A stretch of DNA of 64,000 nt from Bermanella sp044597725 (lineage in GTDB: Bacteria; Pseudomonadota; Gammaproteobacteria; Pseudomonadales; Oceanobacteraceae). Shown here in pieces: positions 53,742 through 63,890 of this stretch; position 1 is the first letter of the stretch, and every line of letters starts with the position of its first letter. The notes beneath the pieces are model-generated. The model saw only the letters and a program-made list of their open reading frames with translations. It made no database searches and had not been told where the DNA came from. Made by a program: the position numbers and the translations under genes. Where the stretch lies: NCBI RefSeq assembly GCF_044597725.1, contig NZ_CP139003.1, positions 2,852,001 to 2,916,000 of the forward strand, given 5' to 3'.

Positions 53742-53961
53742 ATTAATGACGACGCTAATCTTTACTGCTGAATAAAATTGCGCCAATTGTACGCGCTAGT
53801 CCCCAAAATGAGAAATGCATTTGCCGTTATAACCAAACTATCTATCAAACCAAGGGTTATCACCTAATCCTCTTTTAAGCTTGCATACTTCCACAAAAGA
53901 CCGACTAGCCTAAAGATATACACATCATTTTTAGCCTCTTTGGGCTTAGGTAGTAGGTGAT

Positions 53962-55140
53962 ATGAGTATTGATAAAACCTGTTTTGCAAACAACTGCAGA
54001 GTATTTAACTCTCTCATGCTTGCGATCATCTTTAGTCCTAGCCTCACCTTGGCCGATTTACAACCCCTTTCTGACCAGCAACTAGCAAGTAGCCATGGGC
54101 AGTTTCAAAACCAATTCGTTCGTCAGCGTTCAACCGAATCAGATATACCGCAACAAGCTTCCGACCTAGGATTAAGCCGTAACGCACTGAATTTAACCCA
54201 AGGAATTGAAATTGATTTAGCCATTCAAGCAAGCCTAGACATGACCTATGAAGACCCTGACGGCTATATTGATAGCCAAGGTAACGCAGGCGAAGCTGGT
54301 GTAATTGGATTATCGGGTATTCATATTGGCAATAAGCAAGAAGCCATCTCTGCAAACGATGTTCGTTCAGACCAGGTATTTACCCCCAACGAACTTGCCA
54401 TCGTAGAGAACATATTTATCGATACCGACCCGGTAAAGGGCATGTTCATTACTATAGAAGAAATGGGTGATAGCAAAGGAAACGGCATTGATATTGTGAT
54501 TAATGATTTATATTTGGGTAACCCAAATTTAAGCGCTGGCGGTTTACTGATAGAAAATCTGTCGAACTTCATGCAAAACCACAATGTGGAGCAAATTAAC
54601 CAGTTGTTTGGGCAGCAGTTAACCAGCCTTGATGATGGCCGCTTTAGTCAAAGCGGTAACTGGATAGACTTTAATGCCATTGTACTTTCCGAAGCTAGCA
54701 GCGAAAGCAGTACACTTCTACCTCCAGAGTTGAACAATGATGAACTAGGAATTCCCGGTCTATCGGCCAACACCACCATAAGCGCAAGCTTTGTATTACA
54801 TATCGATAAACTAGCGTGGGTCGACAGCGATGAAAATGGAATTAACCGCGAGTTTGGCTTAGCTGGGCTAACCATTTATCAAGGAGTGGATACCAATAAT
54901 GACGGCATGGACGATACCATCGGCCCTGCCATACTCAATGAAATGAAAATAGAAACTGTTGAACATACTAGCTTTGATGGCAGAAACGTTCAGGCTTTAT
55001 ATATAGACAACTTAGATTTTAAAGCCGATATCGCCATTGCCAGCATATACGTGGGAAACCCAACAACGGGCAGTTTAGGTGCCTTGCAAATACAAGGGCT
55101 CGATACAGCCGGCACTCGCGTATGGATTTACGACCATTAA
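53962..55140 (+). CDS. DUF6160-like secreted/surface protein, copy A
   Basis: A 392-residue protein with a long signal region (LMLAIIFSPSLTLADLQPL, cut after LADL or before) and the DUF6160-like start ADLQPLSDQQLASSHGQ. Late segments include Asp-rich calcium-like turns (DTNNDGMDDTIGP), and the protein ends in TRVWIYDH, like its neighbour's TNVWVYGH. Members of this kind are annotated as pilus- or FilF-like in Acinetobacter. Function is not shown. It is the divergent-sequence paralogue of the convergent gene at 55203, with a shared terminator. Confidence 0.7.
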   Translation: MSIDKTCFANNCRVFNSLMLAIIFSPSLTLADLQPLSDQQLASSHGQFQNQFVRQRSTESDIPQQASDLGLSRNALNLTQGIEIDLAIQASLDMTYEDPDGYIDSQGNAGEAGVIGLSGIHIGNKQEAISANDVRSDQVFTPNELAIVENIFIDTDPVKGMFITIEEMGDSKGNGIDIVINDLYLGNPNLSAGGLLIENLSNFMQNHNVEQINQLFGQQLTSLDDGRFSQSGNWIDFNAIVLSEASSESSTLLPPELNNDELGIPGLSANTTISASFVLHIDKLAWVDSDENGINREFGLAGLTIYQGVDTNNDGMDDTIGPAILNEMKIETVEHTSFDGRNVQALYIDNLDFKADIAIASIYVGNPTTGSLGALQIQGLDTAGTRVWIYDH

Positions 55141-55177
55141 AAAACCCAGCTTGGCGCGAGCCAAACTGGGCTTTTTT
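55141..55177. terminator. Bidirectional terminator between the DUF6160-like genes
   Basis: CCCAGCTTGGC (55145-55155) with GCCAAACTGGG (55160-55170), one mismatch, loop GCGA, flanked by A-run on the left and T-run on the right. It serves both convergent genes. Confidence 0.9.
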
Positions 55178-55202
55178 CTAGCAGTATATGCTTACGTCAG
55201 GA

Positions 55203-56387
55203 TTAGTGACCGTAAACCCATACGTTAGTACCAGTCATGTCGATATCTTTAACAAGTACAGAACCTAAAGAAGTTTGTACTGAGCTGTCGCTGTTACCAA
55301 CGAATATATCACCCATGATGATAGAACCTTTGATTGACATGTTGCTTAGTTGCAACTGAGCTACTGTGTCACCAGAGTTAAGTGCAGAACCATCAACAAG
55401 ATTTGTTGCTGCAACAGAGCTAGCACGTTCTACCACGTCAATATCAACGCTGAATTTCAACGGTTCAATTGTTTCGTGAATACCGTCTAGGTCAACATCA
55501 ACACCGTCAAAGAACGCCATGTCTTTCACACCGAATTGACCACCATCGTCAACCCATGCCATTTTGCTCATGATACCGCCCATTTTGGCCTCGATGCTAA
55601 GACCAGACGTACCTGCACCTGCGTTACCAGTACCATTGATCACGATTTCACCGCGAACGAAGTTACCAGTTACCGTTTGAAGAGCCATGTCGAAGCGATC
55701 ATCGTATGTAGCAACAAAGTTATCACTTACGAAGTTAGTGAAATCTTGAATAACCACACCACCGATGTTTCCTTTACCGGTTGTAGCCTGAACAATTGTC
55801 TGACGAGTCGCAGCATCAGGCGCCGCAGCAAACGCCGCCGCTTCAGTAGTGTCAGACGATACGTTAGCTAGATACCAAGCTTCCGCGTCACCACCAAAAG
55901 TTGGGTCGCTTGCTTCCGTTTGCGCATAAGTGGCCACAGTCTTTTCTGCATTACCATTACCAATAATTACCGCACCTACAGAAATATCGATACCTTCAGC
56001 TTGGTTAACAGAACCAGCTACTGTAGCGCCTGTACCAATTTCAGTAAGACCAATCACTAGACCATCATTTCCATCGGCATCAATCGTTACACCACGGATC
56101 TGAGCTGCACCTGTTAAAGCACCGGTCGCGTCGATTTGACCCATTTGTACACTCTTCATTGTAATAGCACCCTGCTCAGCAGCGGTGCCATCGCTTGAAA
56201 GAGTGTTACCATCTGAGTCTACGTATTTAATTGCATCGATGGTCATTTGTAGATCAACATCGATTGTAATACCAGCTTGACCAGTCATTTGTCCTAAAGC
56301 TGAATCGTCCATGGCCACTAGGTCGGCATGGGCGAAAGGTGCAGCAGCTACTGCAGTAGCGAGTGCAAGTTTTTTAAGGCCTTTCAT
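55203..56387 (-). CDS. DUF6160-like secreted/surface protein, copy B
   Basis: A 394-residue protein with a clear signal peptide (KKLALATAVAAAPFAHA) and the mature start DLVAMDDSALGQMTGQAGI typical of DUF6160. It is low in Cys, rich in Gly, Ala, Asp and Thr, and has a turn pattern VDLDGIHETIEP that aligns with DTNNDGMDDTIGP in copy A. Both end in a VWxYxH motif. Codon use here is very regular and the Met-Lys start has an AGGAG site, suggesting high expression. Function is unknown; surface or filament structure is inference. Confidence 0.75.
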   Translation of the reverse strand: MKGLKKLALATAVAAAPFAHADLVAMDDSALGQMTGQAGITIDVDLQMTIDAIKYVDSDGNTLSSDGTAAEQGAITMKSVQMGQIDATGALTGAAQIRGVTIDADGNDGLVIGLTEIGTGATVAGSVNQAEGIDISVGAVIIGNGNAEKTVATYAQTEASDPTFGGDAEAWYLANVSSDTTEAAAFAAAPDAATRQTIVQATTGKGNIGGVVIQDFTNFVSDNFVATYDDRFDMALQTVTGNFVRGEIVINGTGNAGAGTSGLSIEAKMGGIMSKMAWVDDGGQFGVKDMAFFDGVDVDLDGIHETIEPLKFSVDIDVVERASSVAATNLVDGSALNSGDTVAQLQLSNMSIKGSIIMGDIFVGNSDSSVQTSLGSVLVKDIDMTGTNVWVYGH

Positions 56388-56497
56388 AGTTGTCTCCTAT
56401 TTATTGTTATTTTGAGTCAAAATACTAACGCCAGCTTAATGAGTCAGCATATTTCCTCTATTGAGCGACTGCATCTATGGCAGCCAACATCAATTCT

Positions 56498-57061
56498 TTA
56501 GTTATTATTTTTATTCTTTAGTGCTTTGCTTCGCGCGTCTTTGAAAAATACAAGCGGTTTGGACTTGTCCACCGGCTGTTTGAAATTCACATTTTGATTT
56601 TCTCTGTCAATCTCGTATGGAGAAAATCGCAATACAGATAAGCCGGCAATATGTTCCATCTCAACAGCGACACCATCCACATCTTTCCCTTGGTGAGGCA
56701 CCCTTGCTTGAACAAACATGGCACCCGCAACAAATCCTCGATTATCAGCACCCAACTTAAGCATTTCACGAAGCTTTAAAACTTTATGGGCAACCGGGGC
56801 GCCTTGATCCTTTTTGTTAACCTCAAGCATGATTATGTTCTGTTCATCATCTATTGCGACTGCGAACGGAGATAGGCCATTTTTCTTTGCTAGCTGCATA
56901 TATGCAAACCGACCACCACGTTCAACAAGCGAATCAAGCTGACCCTGAATATCTTCTAATTTACCCTTAATCTCTACAGGAGCCTGAGGCTGTGCTTGGA
57001 TAAGCATTGAACCCATTGAGAATAAAATTATCACTATTACTGACTGGAAGATTGTTTGCAT
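56498..57061 (-). CDS. Secreted protein of unknown function
   Basis: A 187-residue protein with a signal peptide (IFQSVIVIILFSMGSMLIQA, cut after IQA). The mature part has a helix EIKGKLEDIQGQLDSLVERG and a strand-rich body around GFVAGAMFVQARVP. It lies 110 bases downstream of copy B of the DUF6160-like pair on the same strand; a shared transcript is unlikely because each has its own start region. Not a recognised family. Confidence 0.6.
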   Translation of the reverse strand: MQTIFQSVIVIILFSMGSMLIQAQPQAPVEIKGKLEDIQGQLDSLVERGGRFAYMQLAKKNGLSPFAVAIDDEQNIIMLEVNKKDQGAPVAHKVLKLREMLKLGADNRGFVAGAMFVQARVPHQGKDVDGVAVEMEHIAGLSVLRFSPYEIDRENQNVNFKQPVDKSKPLVFFKDARSKALKNKNNN

Positions 57062-57576
57062 ATAAAAGGACTGCTCGTTTCTTTTGTTATTATTAATTTA
57101 AAACGTGGCAAGCATCCTATCCCAGAGATTTTGTTCTGCACACCATGAAGTTCCATAGAATTTACATTCCATTACAAATTCATCCCTAAGAGTGACATTT
57201 ACCACTGTTTGACTGCTCAACTGACATACACTTTGTTCATTAATGGTACATAACAACCAATTTATAGACATATTCCGCTATTAATATTGGTATTAATATT
57301 CTATTTAGTTATTTTTATGTGAAAGAACGTTCATTTCTTCTTGGTACAGATGTTTTGATAAAAACCTTATCCGTATTATGTGAGTAGATACGAAACAACC
57401 ACCCTGTTACCTAAGTTATCAATGGCGCATGCAGTCTATAAAATAGTGTTTTTCACACCAAACCAGGCCTTCATTGGAACAGCCATGTGCATAACTGAAC
57501 TTTAATGCGAGAATGGAATCCGCTTTGTAATCACATAACGTATTAACTTTTATTTTTCCTTTGAGGTGAGCAATCA
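57062..57576. other. 515-bp AT-rich intergenic region upstream of tesA
   Basis: No gene is supported in this gap. It is AT-rich, with short palindromes (GAACGTTC near 57326; AATATTGGTATTAATATT near 57290) that might bind regulators. The end holds the tesA ribosome site GAGGTGA eight bases before its ATG. The promoters of tesA and of the divergent secreted-protein gene must lie here. Confidence 0.6.
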
Positions 57577-58182
57577 ATGAAGTGGCTTGTTGTTTTATTA
57601 TTGAGTATTAGTGTTAGCCAATGGGTGCATGCAAATACCGTATTAGTGGTGGGCGACAGCTTAAGTGCGGGATATGGTATTAAGGTTGAACAAAGCTGGC
57701 CTGTATTGCTTAAGCAGAAACTTGAAGATCAAAACATGAACTATAAAGTGCACAATGCAAGCATTAGTGGTCAAACCAGCAGTGAAGGTTTGCGACAAAT
57801 GGACGATCTTCTATCACTAAGTAAACCTGACTTAGTGATTTTAGAGCTAGGTGCTAATGATGGTTTAAGAGGCCTTTCTATTAATGCAATGGAGACAAAC
57901 TTAGGCAAAATAATTGAAAAAAGCCAAGCATTTGGGGCTCAGGTTTTATTGCTTGGTATTCAGGTGCCCACCAATTATGGCCCACGCTACGGCAACATGT
58001 TTAAGCAAGCGTTTGTTGATTTATCACAGCAATACGATATTGCGTTTGTCCCTTTCATGCTAAAACCCCTTATGGGCAATAAAGATAAATACGTACAAAG
58101 TGATGGCTTACACCCCAATGCAGAAGCCCAGCCTATTTTGCTCGAATATTTATGGCCTCATATTTCTTCGCAGCTCAAGTAA
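57577..58182 (+). CDS. tesA: TesA-like GDSL esterase / acyl-CoA thioesterase I
   Basis: A 201-residue periplasmic SGNH hydrolase. It has a signal peptide (LVVLLLSISVSQWVHA, cut after VHA), the GDSL nucleophile Ser28 in VVGDSLSAGYG, block III GAND and the Asp-His pair in DGLHPN near residue 174. TesA enzymes hydrolyse acyl-CoA and other esters, and also show lysophospholipase and peptidase activity. Length is standard. A ribosome site GAGGTGA precedes the ATG and a terminator follows. Confidence 0.93.
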   Translation: MKWLVVLLLSISVSQWVHANTVLVVGDSLSAGYGIKVEQSWPVLLKQKLEDQNMNYKVHNASISGQTSSEGLRQMDDLLSLSKPDLVILELGANDGLRGLSINAMETNLGKIIEKSQAFGAQVLLLGIQVPTNYGPRYGNMFKQAFVDLSQQYDIAFVPFMLKPLMGNKDKYVQSDGLHPNAEAQPILLEYLWPHISSQLK

Positions 58183-58211
58183 TATAGTCGGCAAGCAAGA
58201 CCTGCATCCCT

Positions 58212-58240
58212 AGGGCGGTCGTGGTAGACTGCCCTTTTTT
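58212..58240 (+). terminator. Rho-independent terminator of tesA
   Basis: AGGGCGGTC with GACTGCCCT (8 of 9 pairs), loop GTGGTA, then five T. It lies 29 bases past the tesA stop and before sbcB. Confidence 0.85.
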
Positions 58241-58258
58241 GTATGGTTCTCTACGTTT

Positions 58259-59704
58259 ATGACCGAATCAATTTATTGGTACGACTTTGAAACATTTGGT
58301 GCCAACCCTGTTTGGGATCGCCCTGCCCAATTTGCGGGTATACGCACAGACTTGGATCTAAATATCATTGCCGAACCGGATATGTTTTATTGCCGACAGG
58401 CCGATGATTATTTACCCCACCCTATTGCTTGTATGATTACAGGTATTAGCCCGCAAACGTGCCAACAAAAAGGTTTAGCCGAAGCCAAATTCATAGAAAA
58501 GATTCACGACATTTTTATGCAGCCAGGCACCTGTGTAGCTGGCTACAATAGCATCCGTTTTGATGATGAAGTCACTCGGCATACTTTATACCGTAATTTT
58601 TTTGATGCCTACCAAAGGGAATGGCAAAACGGTAATAGCCGCTGGGATATTTTGGATATGATGCGTTGTGCCTATGCACTGCGCCCAGAGGGTATTAACT
58701 GGCCCAAAGACGATGCAGGCAAAGTTAGTTTTCGTCTAGAAAAACTCAGTGCCGCCAATGGCATTGAACATGAAAATGCCCACGATGCCTTAAGCGATGT
58801 ACGCGCCACAATTGCCCTTGCCAAACTCGTAAAAGAGAAACAACCTAAACTGTATCAACACTTGTTTGATTTACGCCGTAAAGAAGCTGTGGCTCCGTTG
58901 CTAGACGTAGTTAACAAACGTCCGTTTTTACATATTTCTGGCATGTTGCCGGTCGAGCAAGGCTGTGCGGCCGTGATGTTGCCACTGGCCATTGAGCCTA
59001 AAAATAAAAATGCGGTTATTTGTTATGATTTGATGGCCGATCCAGAGCCACTATTGACTCTAAATGTAGAGCAAATTCAGCAACGTTTATTTAGCACTAA
59101 AGCCGAACTAGAAGCACTGGGACTTACCCGTTTACCGCTTAAGAGTATTCATATCAATAAGTGCCCAGTGGTTTTACCTGCAAAAATGGTTCAACCAGAA
59201 ATTGCAGAAAAATGGGGCTTACATGGGGATACCATTCGTAAAAACTTAGCCGTGCTTAAACAACTTGAGCAAACACAACAACACAACCTAACGGCTAAAT
59301 TGCAAAACGTTATGAGCCGCGATTTTGAAGCACCTAACGACCCTGATGCCATGCTTTATAGTGGTGGGTTCTTTGGTCCTTCTGACAAACAAGCCATGGC
59401 AGAAATTAGACAAGCTCACCCAGAAGCGCTAGCGGATATCAATCTAGGTTTTCAAGACCGACGCCTAGAAGAAATGTTATTTCGTTATCGTGCTCGCAAT
59501 TACCCTGAGACCTTGCAAGGTGACGAGTTTGATAAATGGGAAAACTTTCGTAAACAGCGCTTACTTGGGCCCAGCAATGGTAGCTATTTAAATTATGAGC
59601 TATTTGCTAGCGCCCTACAGGAAGCGGCACAAACAGCACCAGAATCGCAGCACGGTTTATTACACGAACTGCAAATTTATGCTGAAAGTATTTACCCTTA
59701 CTAA
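58259..59704 (+). CDS. sbcB: Exodeoxyribonuclease I
   Basis: A 481-residue 3'-5' single-strand DNA exonuclease. The DEDD active site begins with Asp9 and Glu11 (YWYDFETFG) and continues with GYNSIRFDDE and HDALSDVRATIALA. The SH3-like and C-terminal helical domains follow, with FYGGFFGPSDK and the NYPETLQGDE region. It takes part in mismatch repair and recombination. Length matches E. coli ExoI (475). Confidence 0.96.
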   Translation: MTESIYWYDFETFGANPVWDRPAQFAGIRTDLDLNIIAEPDMFYCRQADDYLPHPIACMITGISPQTCQQKGLAEAKFIEKIHDIFMQPGTCVAGYNSIRFDDEVTRHTLYRNFFDAYQREWQNGNSRWDILDMMRCAYALRPEGINWPKDDAGKVSFRLEKLSAANGIEHENAHDALSDVRATIALAKLVKEKQPKLYQHLFDLRRKEAVAPLLDVVNKRPFLHISGMLPVEQGCAAVMLPLAIEPKNKNAVICYDLMADPEPLLTLNVEQIQQRLFSTKAELEALGLTRLPLKSIHINKCPVVLPAKMVQPEIAEKWGLHGDTIRKNLAVLKQLEQTQQHNLTAKLQNVMSRDFEAPNDPDAMLYSGGFFGPSDKQAMAEIRQAHPEALADINLGFQDRRLEEMLFRYRARNYPETLQGDEFDKWENFRKQRLLGPSNGSYLNYELFASALQEAAQTAPESQHGLLHELQIYAESIYPY

Positions 59705-59724
59705 ACAGCCTTCAACTGAAAGTA

Positions 59725-60753
59725 TCAATTAGACTGGACAGCCTGATTAGAAAACAAACGTTTATCGTAAAATTTAATATCAGTTTCTTGTGGATGAGCA
59801 TCTACTTTACGTAGCTCATCCATAAAGAAATTGTTTACATCTCGGGCGGTTTGCAAAGGTAATTCCTCCATGGGCAAATGGCCCACACCTTCATACACAA
59901 TATGCTCACTGTAGGGTAAATCCTGTTTAAACTGCTGCATAACATCAAGCGGAATCCATTCATCTTGCGCCCCCCACATAAGCAACGTTGGGGTCAGCAC
60001 GTCTTTTACTTTCTCTGATGGGGCATTACCGTTGGCTAAGGCCCTAAAGTGCAAAAAATGCTTAACGTAGGATTCGCGATTACCCCGACGCATGGTGAAA
60101 TCAAAATAACGTTGTTTGGTGGCTTCATCCATACTATCCGGATTAGCGTAAGCACTCTCTGCAGTCCAATGCACCATAAAACGCGGCATCATATATGGTG
60201 TTACCCAATGCAAACCTGGGAATGAGGCAAAACCAAGCCAAAACGGCATATCTTGCGGGTAACCAACCGGACTCAATAATGCCATTTTGTATAAACGTTC
60301 AGGATGGCTAGAGGCGAAGTTCCATGCAAAATATCCTCCCAAGGAACTGCCCACTAAAAAGAAGCGCTGAACCCCCAATTGATCCATCACACCATTTATA
60401 ACACGGTTCATATATTCTGGTGTTTGTGCATCTGGGCTAGCATCTGGGCCTGTTAAACCAAAGCCCGGCATATCAATCCGAATCACACGATACTTGTTTT
60501 GCAACTGTGTTACCCAGTCATCCCAAGTATGTAATGAACTCGCCACACCATGCAGCAATAACACCGGCGGCCCACTGCCCTCTTCACGGTAGTGAATGGT
60601 TAAACCATTTACATCAAGGTAGCGGCTGGTTTCGTCAGTATATTTTTTACTCAACTCGGAGTACGCAATGGTGTGCGTCCCCATGGCGGTGCAGCCAGGT
60701 AACACAAGCAAAAATAAATAGGCACAAGCAATGGCAATGAGGGATCGATTCAT
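59725..60753 (-). CDS. Alpha/beta-hydrolase lipoprotein
   Basis: A 342-residue lipoprotein with signal ending VLPGC (Cys21). The alpha/beta hydrolase fold has the oxyanion segment LLLHGVASSLHTWDDW, the nucleophile elbow GSSLGGYFA, the acid Asp in WGAQDEWIP and the catalytic His in GVGHLPMEE. Substrate unknown: esterase or lipase at the envelope is likely. It stands 20 bases from the sbcB stop in convergent orientation. Confidence 0.85.
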   Translation of the reverse strand: MNRSLIAIACAYLFLLVLPGCTAMGTHTIAYSELSKKYTDETSRYLDVNGLTIHYREEGSGPPVLLLHGVASSLHTWDDWVTQLQNKYRVIRIDMPGFGLTGPDASPDAQTPEYMNRVINGVMDQLGVQRFFLVGSSLGGYFAWNFASSHPERLYKMALLSPVGYPQDMPFWLGFASFPGLHWVTPYMMPRFMVHWTAESAYANPDSMDEATKQRYFDFTMRRGNRESYVKHFLHFRALANGNAPSEKVKDVLTPTLLMWGAQDEWIPLDVMQQFKQDLPYSEHIVYEGVGHLPMEELPLQTARDVNNFFMDELRKVDAHPQETDIKFYDKRLFSNQAVQSN

Positions 60754-60929
60754 GATTCTTATTATTATTTTAAATTTGAGGTGGATTGTCTTATAACCTT
60801 GGCCGAATTACCAGACTTGCCCGCATAATTGTTTAAAATTTGTACTTGCGTGCAAGGCTTGCCCAATTTCAAAGGGGGAGTAGAATACGGGCCTCGTTAT
60901 TTTTTGTATATATAGAAGGCGTTAACATC

Positions 60930-63668
60930 ATGGCCGGTTTTTTAAAGCAGCTTTTCTCAGCCAAATGGCAACATAAAGATCCCGACGTTCGCCTACAAGC
61001 GATGAGTGAAACCCTAGATAACTCAATATTGCTTCAGCTTGCACAAAGCGACCCCGACATTCGTGTACAAAAAAAGGCCACATCCCAGCTTAGCAATATA
61101 GAAGACCTACAGCGGCTTATTAACAGCACATCTAATGCAGAGCTATTAAAGGTTGCGTTTAATACTTTAATTTCACTGGTAAACCAACAATACCCTGTTC
61201 TATCGAACGCACCACAACCCCTATTATCTTTATTGGCAGGGCAAGCGTTCGACACAGAGCTTGCAACCGAGGCGCTAACCTCAATAGATAACACAGATGC
61301 TTTAGTTACCTTTATCCAAACCACTCCCAGTGCCAAAGCTCGACATTTAGCTGTTGAAAAAATTGATGATATTGGAACCTTAAAACAACTTGAGAAGCAG
61401 TTTAAAGCTAAAGACAAAACATTAGTGCGTTTAGCAAAAGAAAAAATTACACAGTACGAACAAGTACTGGCAGATAAAGCCGAACAGCAAGCCCATATCA
61501 ATCACATTATTGATATGGCTAAACAATTAAGCACACAAGCATTTGACCCTTTGTTTGCGGGTAAGCTCACCCACGCTAAACAACAATGGCAAGCAGTAGA
61601 GCAACACGCCAATGCTGAACAAACGCAACAGTTTAAGCAAACAATTGACCAGTGCGATAATATTCTAGCCGCCAACCAAGAAGAACAAGCTGCTATAGAA
61701 GCACGTAGTCATGAGCAAGCACAGTTAGAAGCCCTTTGCCAACAAGCGCTAGCGGATGGGCAACAACTTTTTGCCGCCGCTAAAAATGGGCAGCTAACCA
61801 ACACTGACGCGCTTAGCACTACCGTTAAGCTTCTAAGTGACGCACTAGTAGACGCTAAAAAGCATAATTTAAATTCCTGGGTCAGCGACCTTGAAGATGT
61901 TTACAAACCATTGTTGAACCTCGAGCAAAGCTTACTGCAAGTCGAGGCGATTAAACCTATTGAACTTGATGTTGCGCAGGCAAGTGTTAAGCAACTAAAA
62001 CAAGCACAAAAAACAACCAATAAAAATCTACAAAGTATTAACTGGCCACAAGCATTTGCTGACCACAAGATTGTTTCTGATTTACATAAAAAACGTGAAG
62101 CGATACAGCACGCTATTACTGAACGTAAAGCTCAAGAAGTCGAAACGTTAAAAGCAATTGATGTTTTATTATCAAAAATGGAACAAGCTCTTGAAGATGG
62201 CCAAGCTAAACAAGCTGATCACCTGCAAAAACAGCTTAAGAAAAAACTCGCCAATGTAGACCAAGTAAGTAATGCCGTACAAAGCCGTTTTAGCGCATTG
62301 CAACAGCGTTTATTTGAATTAAACGATTGGAAAGGCTTTGCAGCAGCACCTAAATTAGAAACACTTTGTGAACGCATGCAAGCGCTTGCTGACAACCCTT
62401 TAGAGGGTGCTCAACAAGTTGAACAAGTTCAGCTTTTGCAAGAAGAATGGAAATCGGTTTCAAAAGCCAGTACCCAAGTGCAACAAAATCACTACTGGCC
62501 ACTATTTAAACAAGCGAAAGATAGTGCCTTTGAAGTATGTAAAGCATTTTATGCCGAACAAGCCCAACAACGAGATTTTAATAAACAACAGCGTGAGCTT
62601 ATTTGCCAGCAATTAGAACTGTATGTTGAAGAAAATGATTGGCAAACCTGCAACTATAAAAAAGTCATCGACTTAGTATCAAAAGCCAAACAAGAATACA
62701 AAAAGTTTGCCCCTGTAGAAAAAGAGATACACAAACCTCTACAAGCTCGCTTTTACAATGCTGTCAAAGCAATTGAAAGCAAAGTTGATACGCACTATCA
62801 AGAAGTCGCAAATAATAAACAAGCGCTTATTGAGTCGGTTATCGCACTGCAACAGGCAGATGACATTGCTACAGCAATAGAAGAATGTAAGGCACTACAG
62901 CAAGACTGGAAGCAACTGGGTAATGCCGGACGTAAAGAAAACACGCTATGGAAACAATTCAGACAAGCCTGTGATGCTGTATTCGAGCGTCGTCAACAAG
63001 AGCAAGATGCGCACAAGCAAGCCACTCAAGCCAATATTGCCCAAGCTAATGCATTAGTAGATGCATTAACCGAAGAAGTGCAGCAAGGCCGCTCCGATAT
63101 AGCAGGCGTAAAACAAATTAAACTTGATATACAGAACTTAGATTTACCCCACAAGGTTCGATATGCGATTGAACAAAAACTTGAGAAACTAATTGATGTT
63201 GTAAAACAAACGCAACAACAAGAAAAACAATTACAACTGTTTGATCAATGGCAGTCGATTGCAGCCGTTAGCCAAGAAGTCGCAAAAGGCAATATTGATA
63301 CCGCACAAAAAGGTATTAATGAGGTTCGAGCCAGCGGCGCTTTAAACCAACTGGTAAAACAATTAGAAGCTGCCATAAAACAGCCTGAATTAGCCAAAGC
63401 AAAAGAAGATGAGTTTCAGCTATTGTGCTTGTACCTAGACATAGCACTGGGACACGAAAGCCCTGCTGAAGAGCAACAAATGCGTATGGCGGCTCAGGTT
63501 AAACGGCTCCAAGAAAGCATCGGTCAAGGCCCTGTATCTCGCCAAGAGCAAATTTTAGACTTGGCAAAGCAATGGCTTAGTTTAGTGCCTGAAAACGAGA
63601 ATCCGTACCACGACCGTTTCTGGCAAGCCCTATTAAATGAAGTGAATCCACAAACAGAACATGCTTAA
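60930..63668 (+). CDS. Large DUF349 repeat protein
   Basis: A 912-residue cytosolic protein starting MAGFLKQLFSAKWQHKDPDV. The N-terminal about 190 residues look like HEAT-type helical repeats, and the rest is a series of DUF349 units (WKQLGNAGRKENTLWKQFRQ, LQEEWKSVSKASTQVQQN) separated by Gln-rich helices. Such proteins occur in many gammaproteobacteria next to tRNA or fimbrial genes; no function is agreed. The upstream ATG at 60840 is not used because the family starts MAGFLK and AGAAGG lies before 60930. A tRNA gene follows. Confidence 0.8.
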   Translation: MAGFLKQLFSAKWQHKDPDVRLQAMSETLDNSILLQLAQSDPDIRVQKKATSQLSNIEDLQRLINSTSNAELLKVAFNTLISLVNQQYPVLSNAPQPLLSLLAGQAFDTELATEALTSIDNTDALVTFIQTTPSAKARHLAVEKIDDIGTLKQLEKQFKAKDKTLVRLAKEKITQYEQVLADKAEQQAHINHIIDMAKQLSTQAFDPLFAGKLTHAKQQWQAVEQHANAEQTQQFKQTIDQCDNILAANQEEQAAIEARSHEQAQLEALCQQALADGQQLFAAAKNGQLTNTDALSTTVKLLSDALVDAKKHNLNSWVSDLEDVYKPLLNLEQSLLQVEAIKPIELDVAQASVKQLKQAQKTTNKNLQSINWPQAFADHKIVSDLHKKREAIQHAITERKAQEVETLKAIDVLLSKMEQALEDGQAKQADHLQKQLKKKLANVDQVSNAVQSRFSALQQRLFELNDWKGFAAAPKLETLCERMQALADNPLEGAQQVEQVQLLQEEWKSVSKASTQVQQNHYWPLFKQAKDSAFEVCKAFYAEQAQQRDFNKQQRELICQQLELYVEENDWQTCNYKKVIDLVSKAKQEYKKFAPVEKEIHKPLQARFYNAVKAIESKVDTHYQEVANNKQALIESVIALQQADDIATAIEECKALQQDWKQLGNAGRKENTLWKQFRQACDAVFERRQQEQDAHKQATQANIAQANALVDALTEEVQQGRSDIAGVKQIKLDIQNLDLPHKVRYAIEQKLEKLIDVVKQTQQQEKQLQLFDQWQSIAAVSQEVAKGNIDTAQKGINEVRASGALNQLVKQLEAAIKQPELAKAKEDEFQLLCLYLDIALGHESPAEEQQMRMAAQVKRLQESIGQGPVSRQEQILDLAKQWLSLVPENENPYHDRFWQALLNEVNPQTEHA

Positions 63669-63713
63669 TGTTCTGTTTGTTATTGAATTTATTACATTTT
63701 TTTGAAAAAAGGT

Positions 63714-63742
63714 TTGACACAAACGGTCTACCTACGTAATAT
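63714..63742 (+). promoter_or_regulatory. Sigma-70 promoter of tRNA-fMet
   Basis: TTGACA (63714-63719), 17-base spacer, TAATAT (63737-63742). Transcription would start about seven bases later, close to the tRNA 5' end at 63757. The discriminator GCGCAG is GC-rich, as in stringently controlled stable RNA promoters. Confidence 0.9.
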
Positions 63743-63756
63743 GCGCAGCACGTCGA

Positions 63757-63833
<77 letters not shown>

Positions 63834-63851
63834 ACGACGATAAAATATCAA

Positions 63852-63878
63852 AAGCTCAGTGAAAACTGGGCTTTTTTT
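63852..63878 (+). terminator. Rho-independent terminator of tRNA-fMet
   Basis: AAGCTCAGT with ACTGGGCTT (one G-U pair), loop GAAA, followed by seven T. Confidence 0.9.
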
Positions 63879-63890
63879 ATGTCTGACAAC

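Noticed and set aside
57286..57345. Short palindromes upstream of tesA as operators
   Set aside because: AT-rich sequence produces such palindromes by chance; no repeated or known motif.
60840..60929. 30-residue extension of the DUF349 protein
   Set aside because: The true start MAGFLKQLFS has a better ribosome site, and the extension is of low complexity and not family-like.
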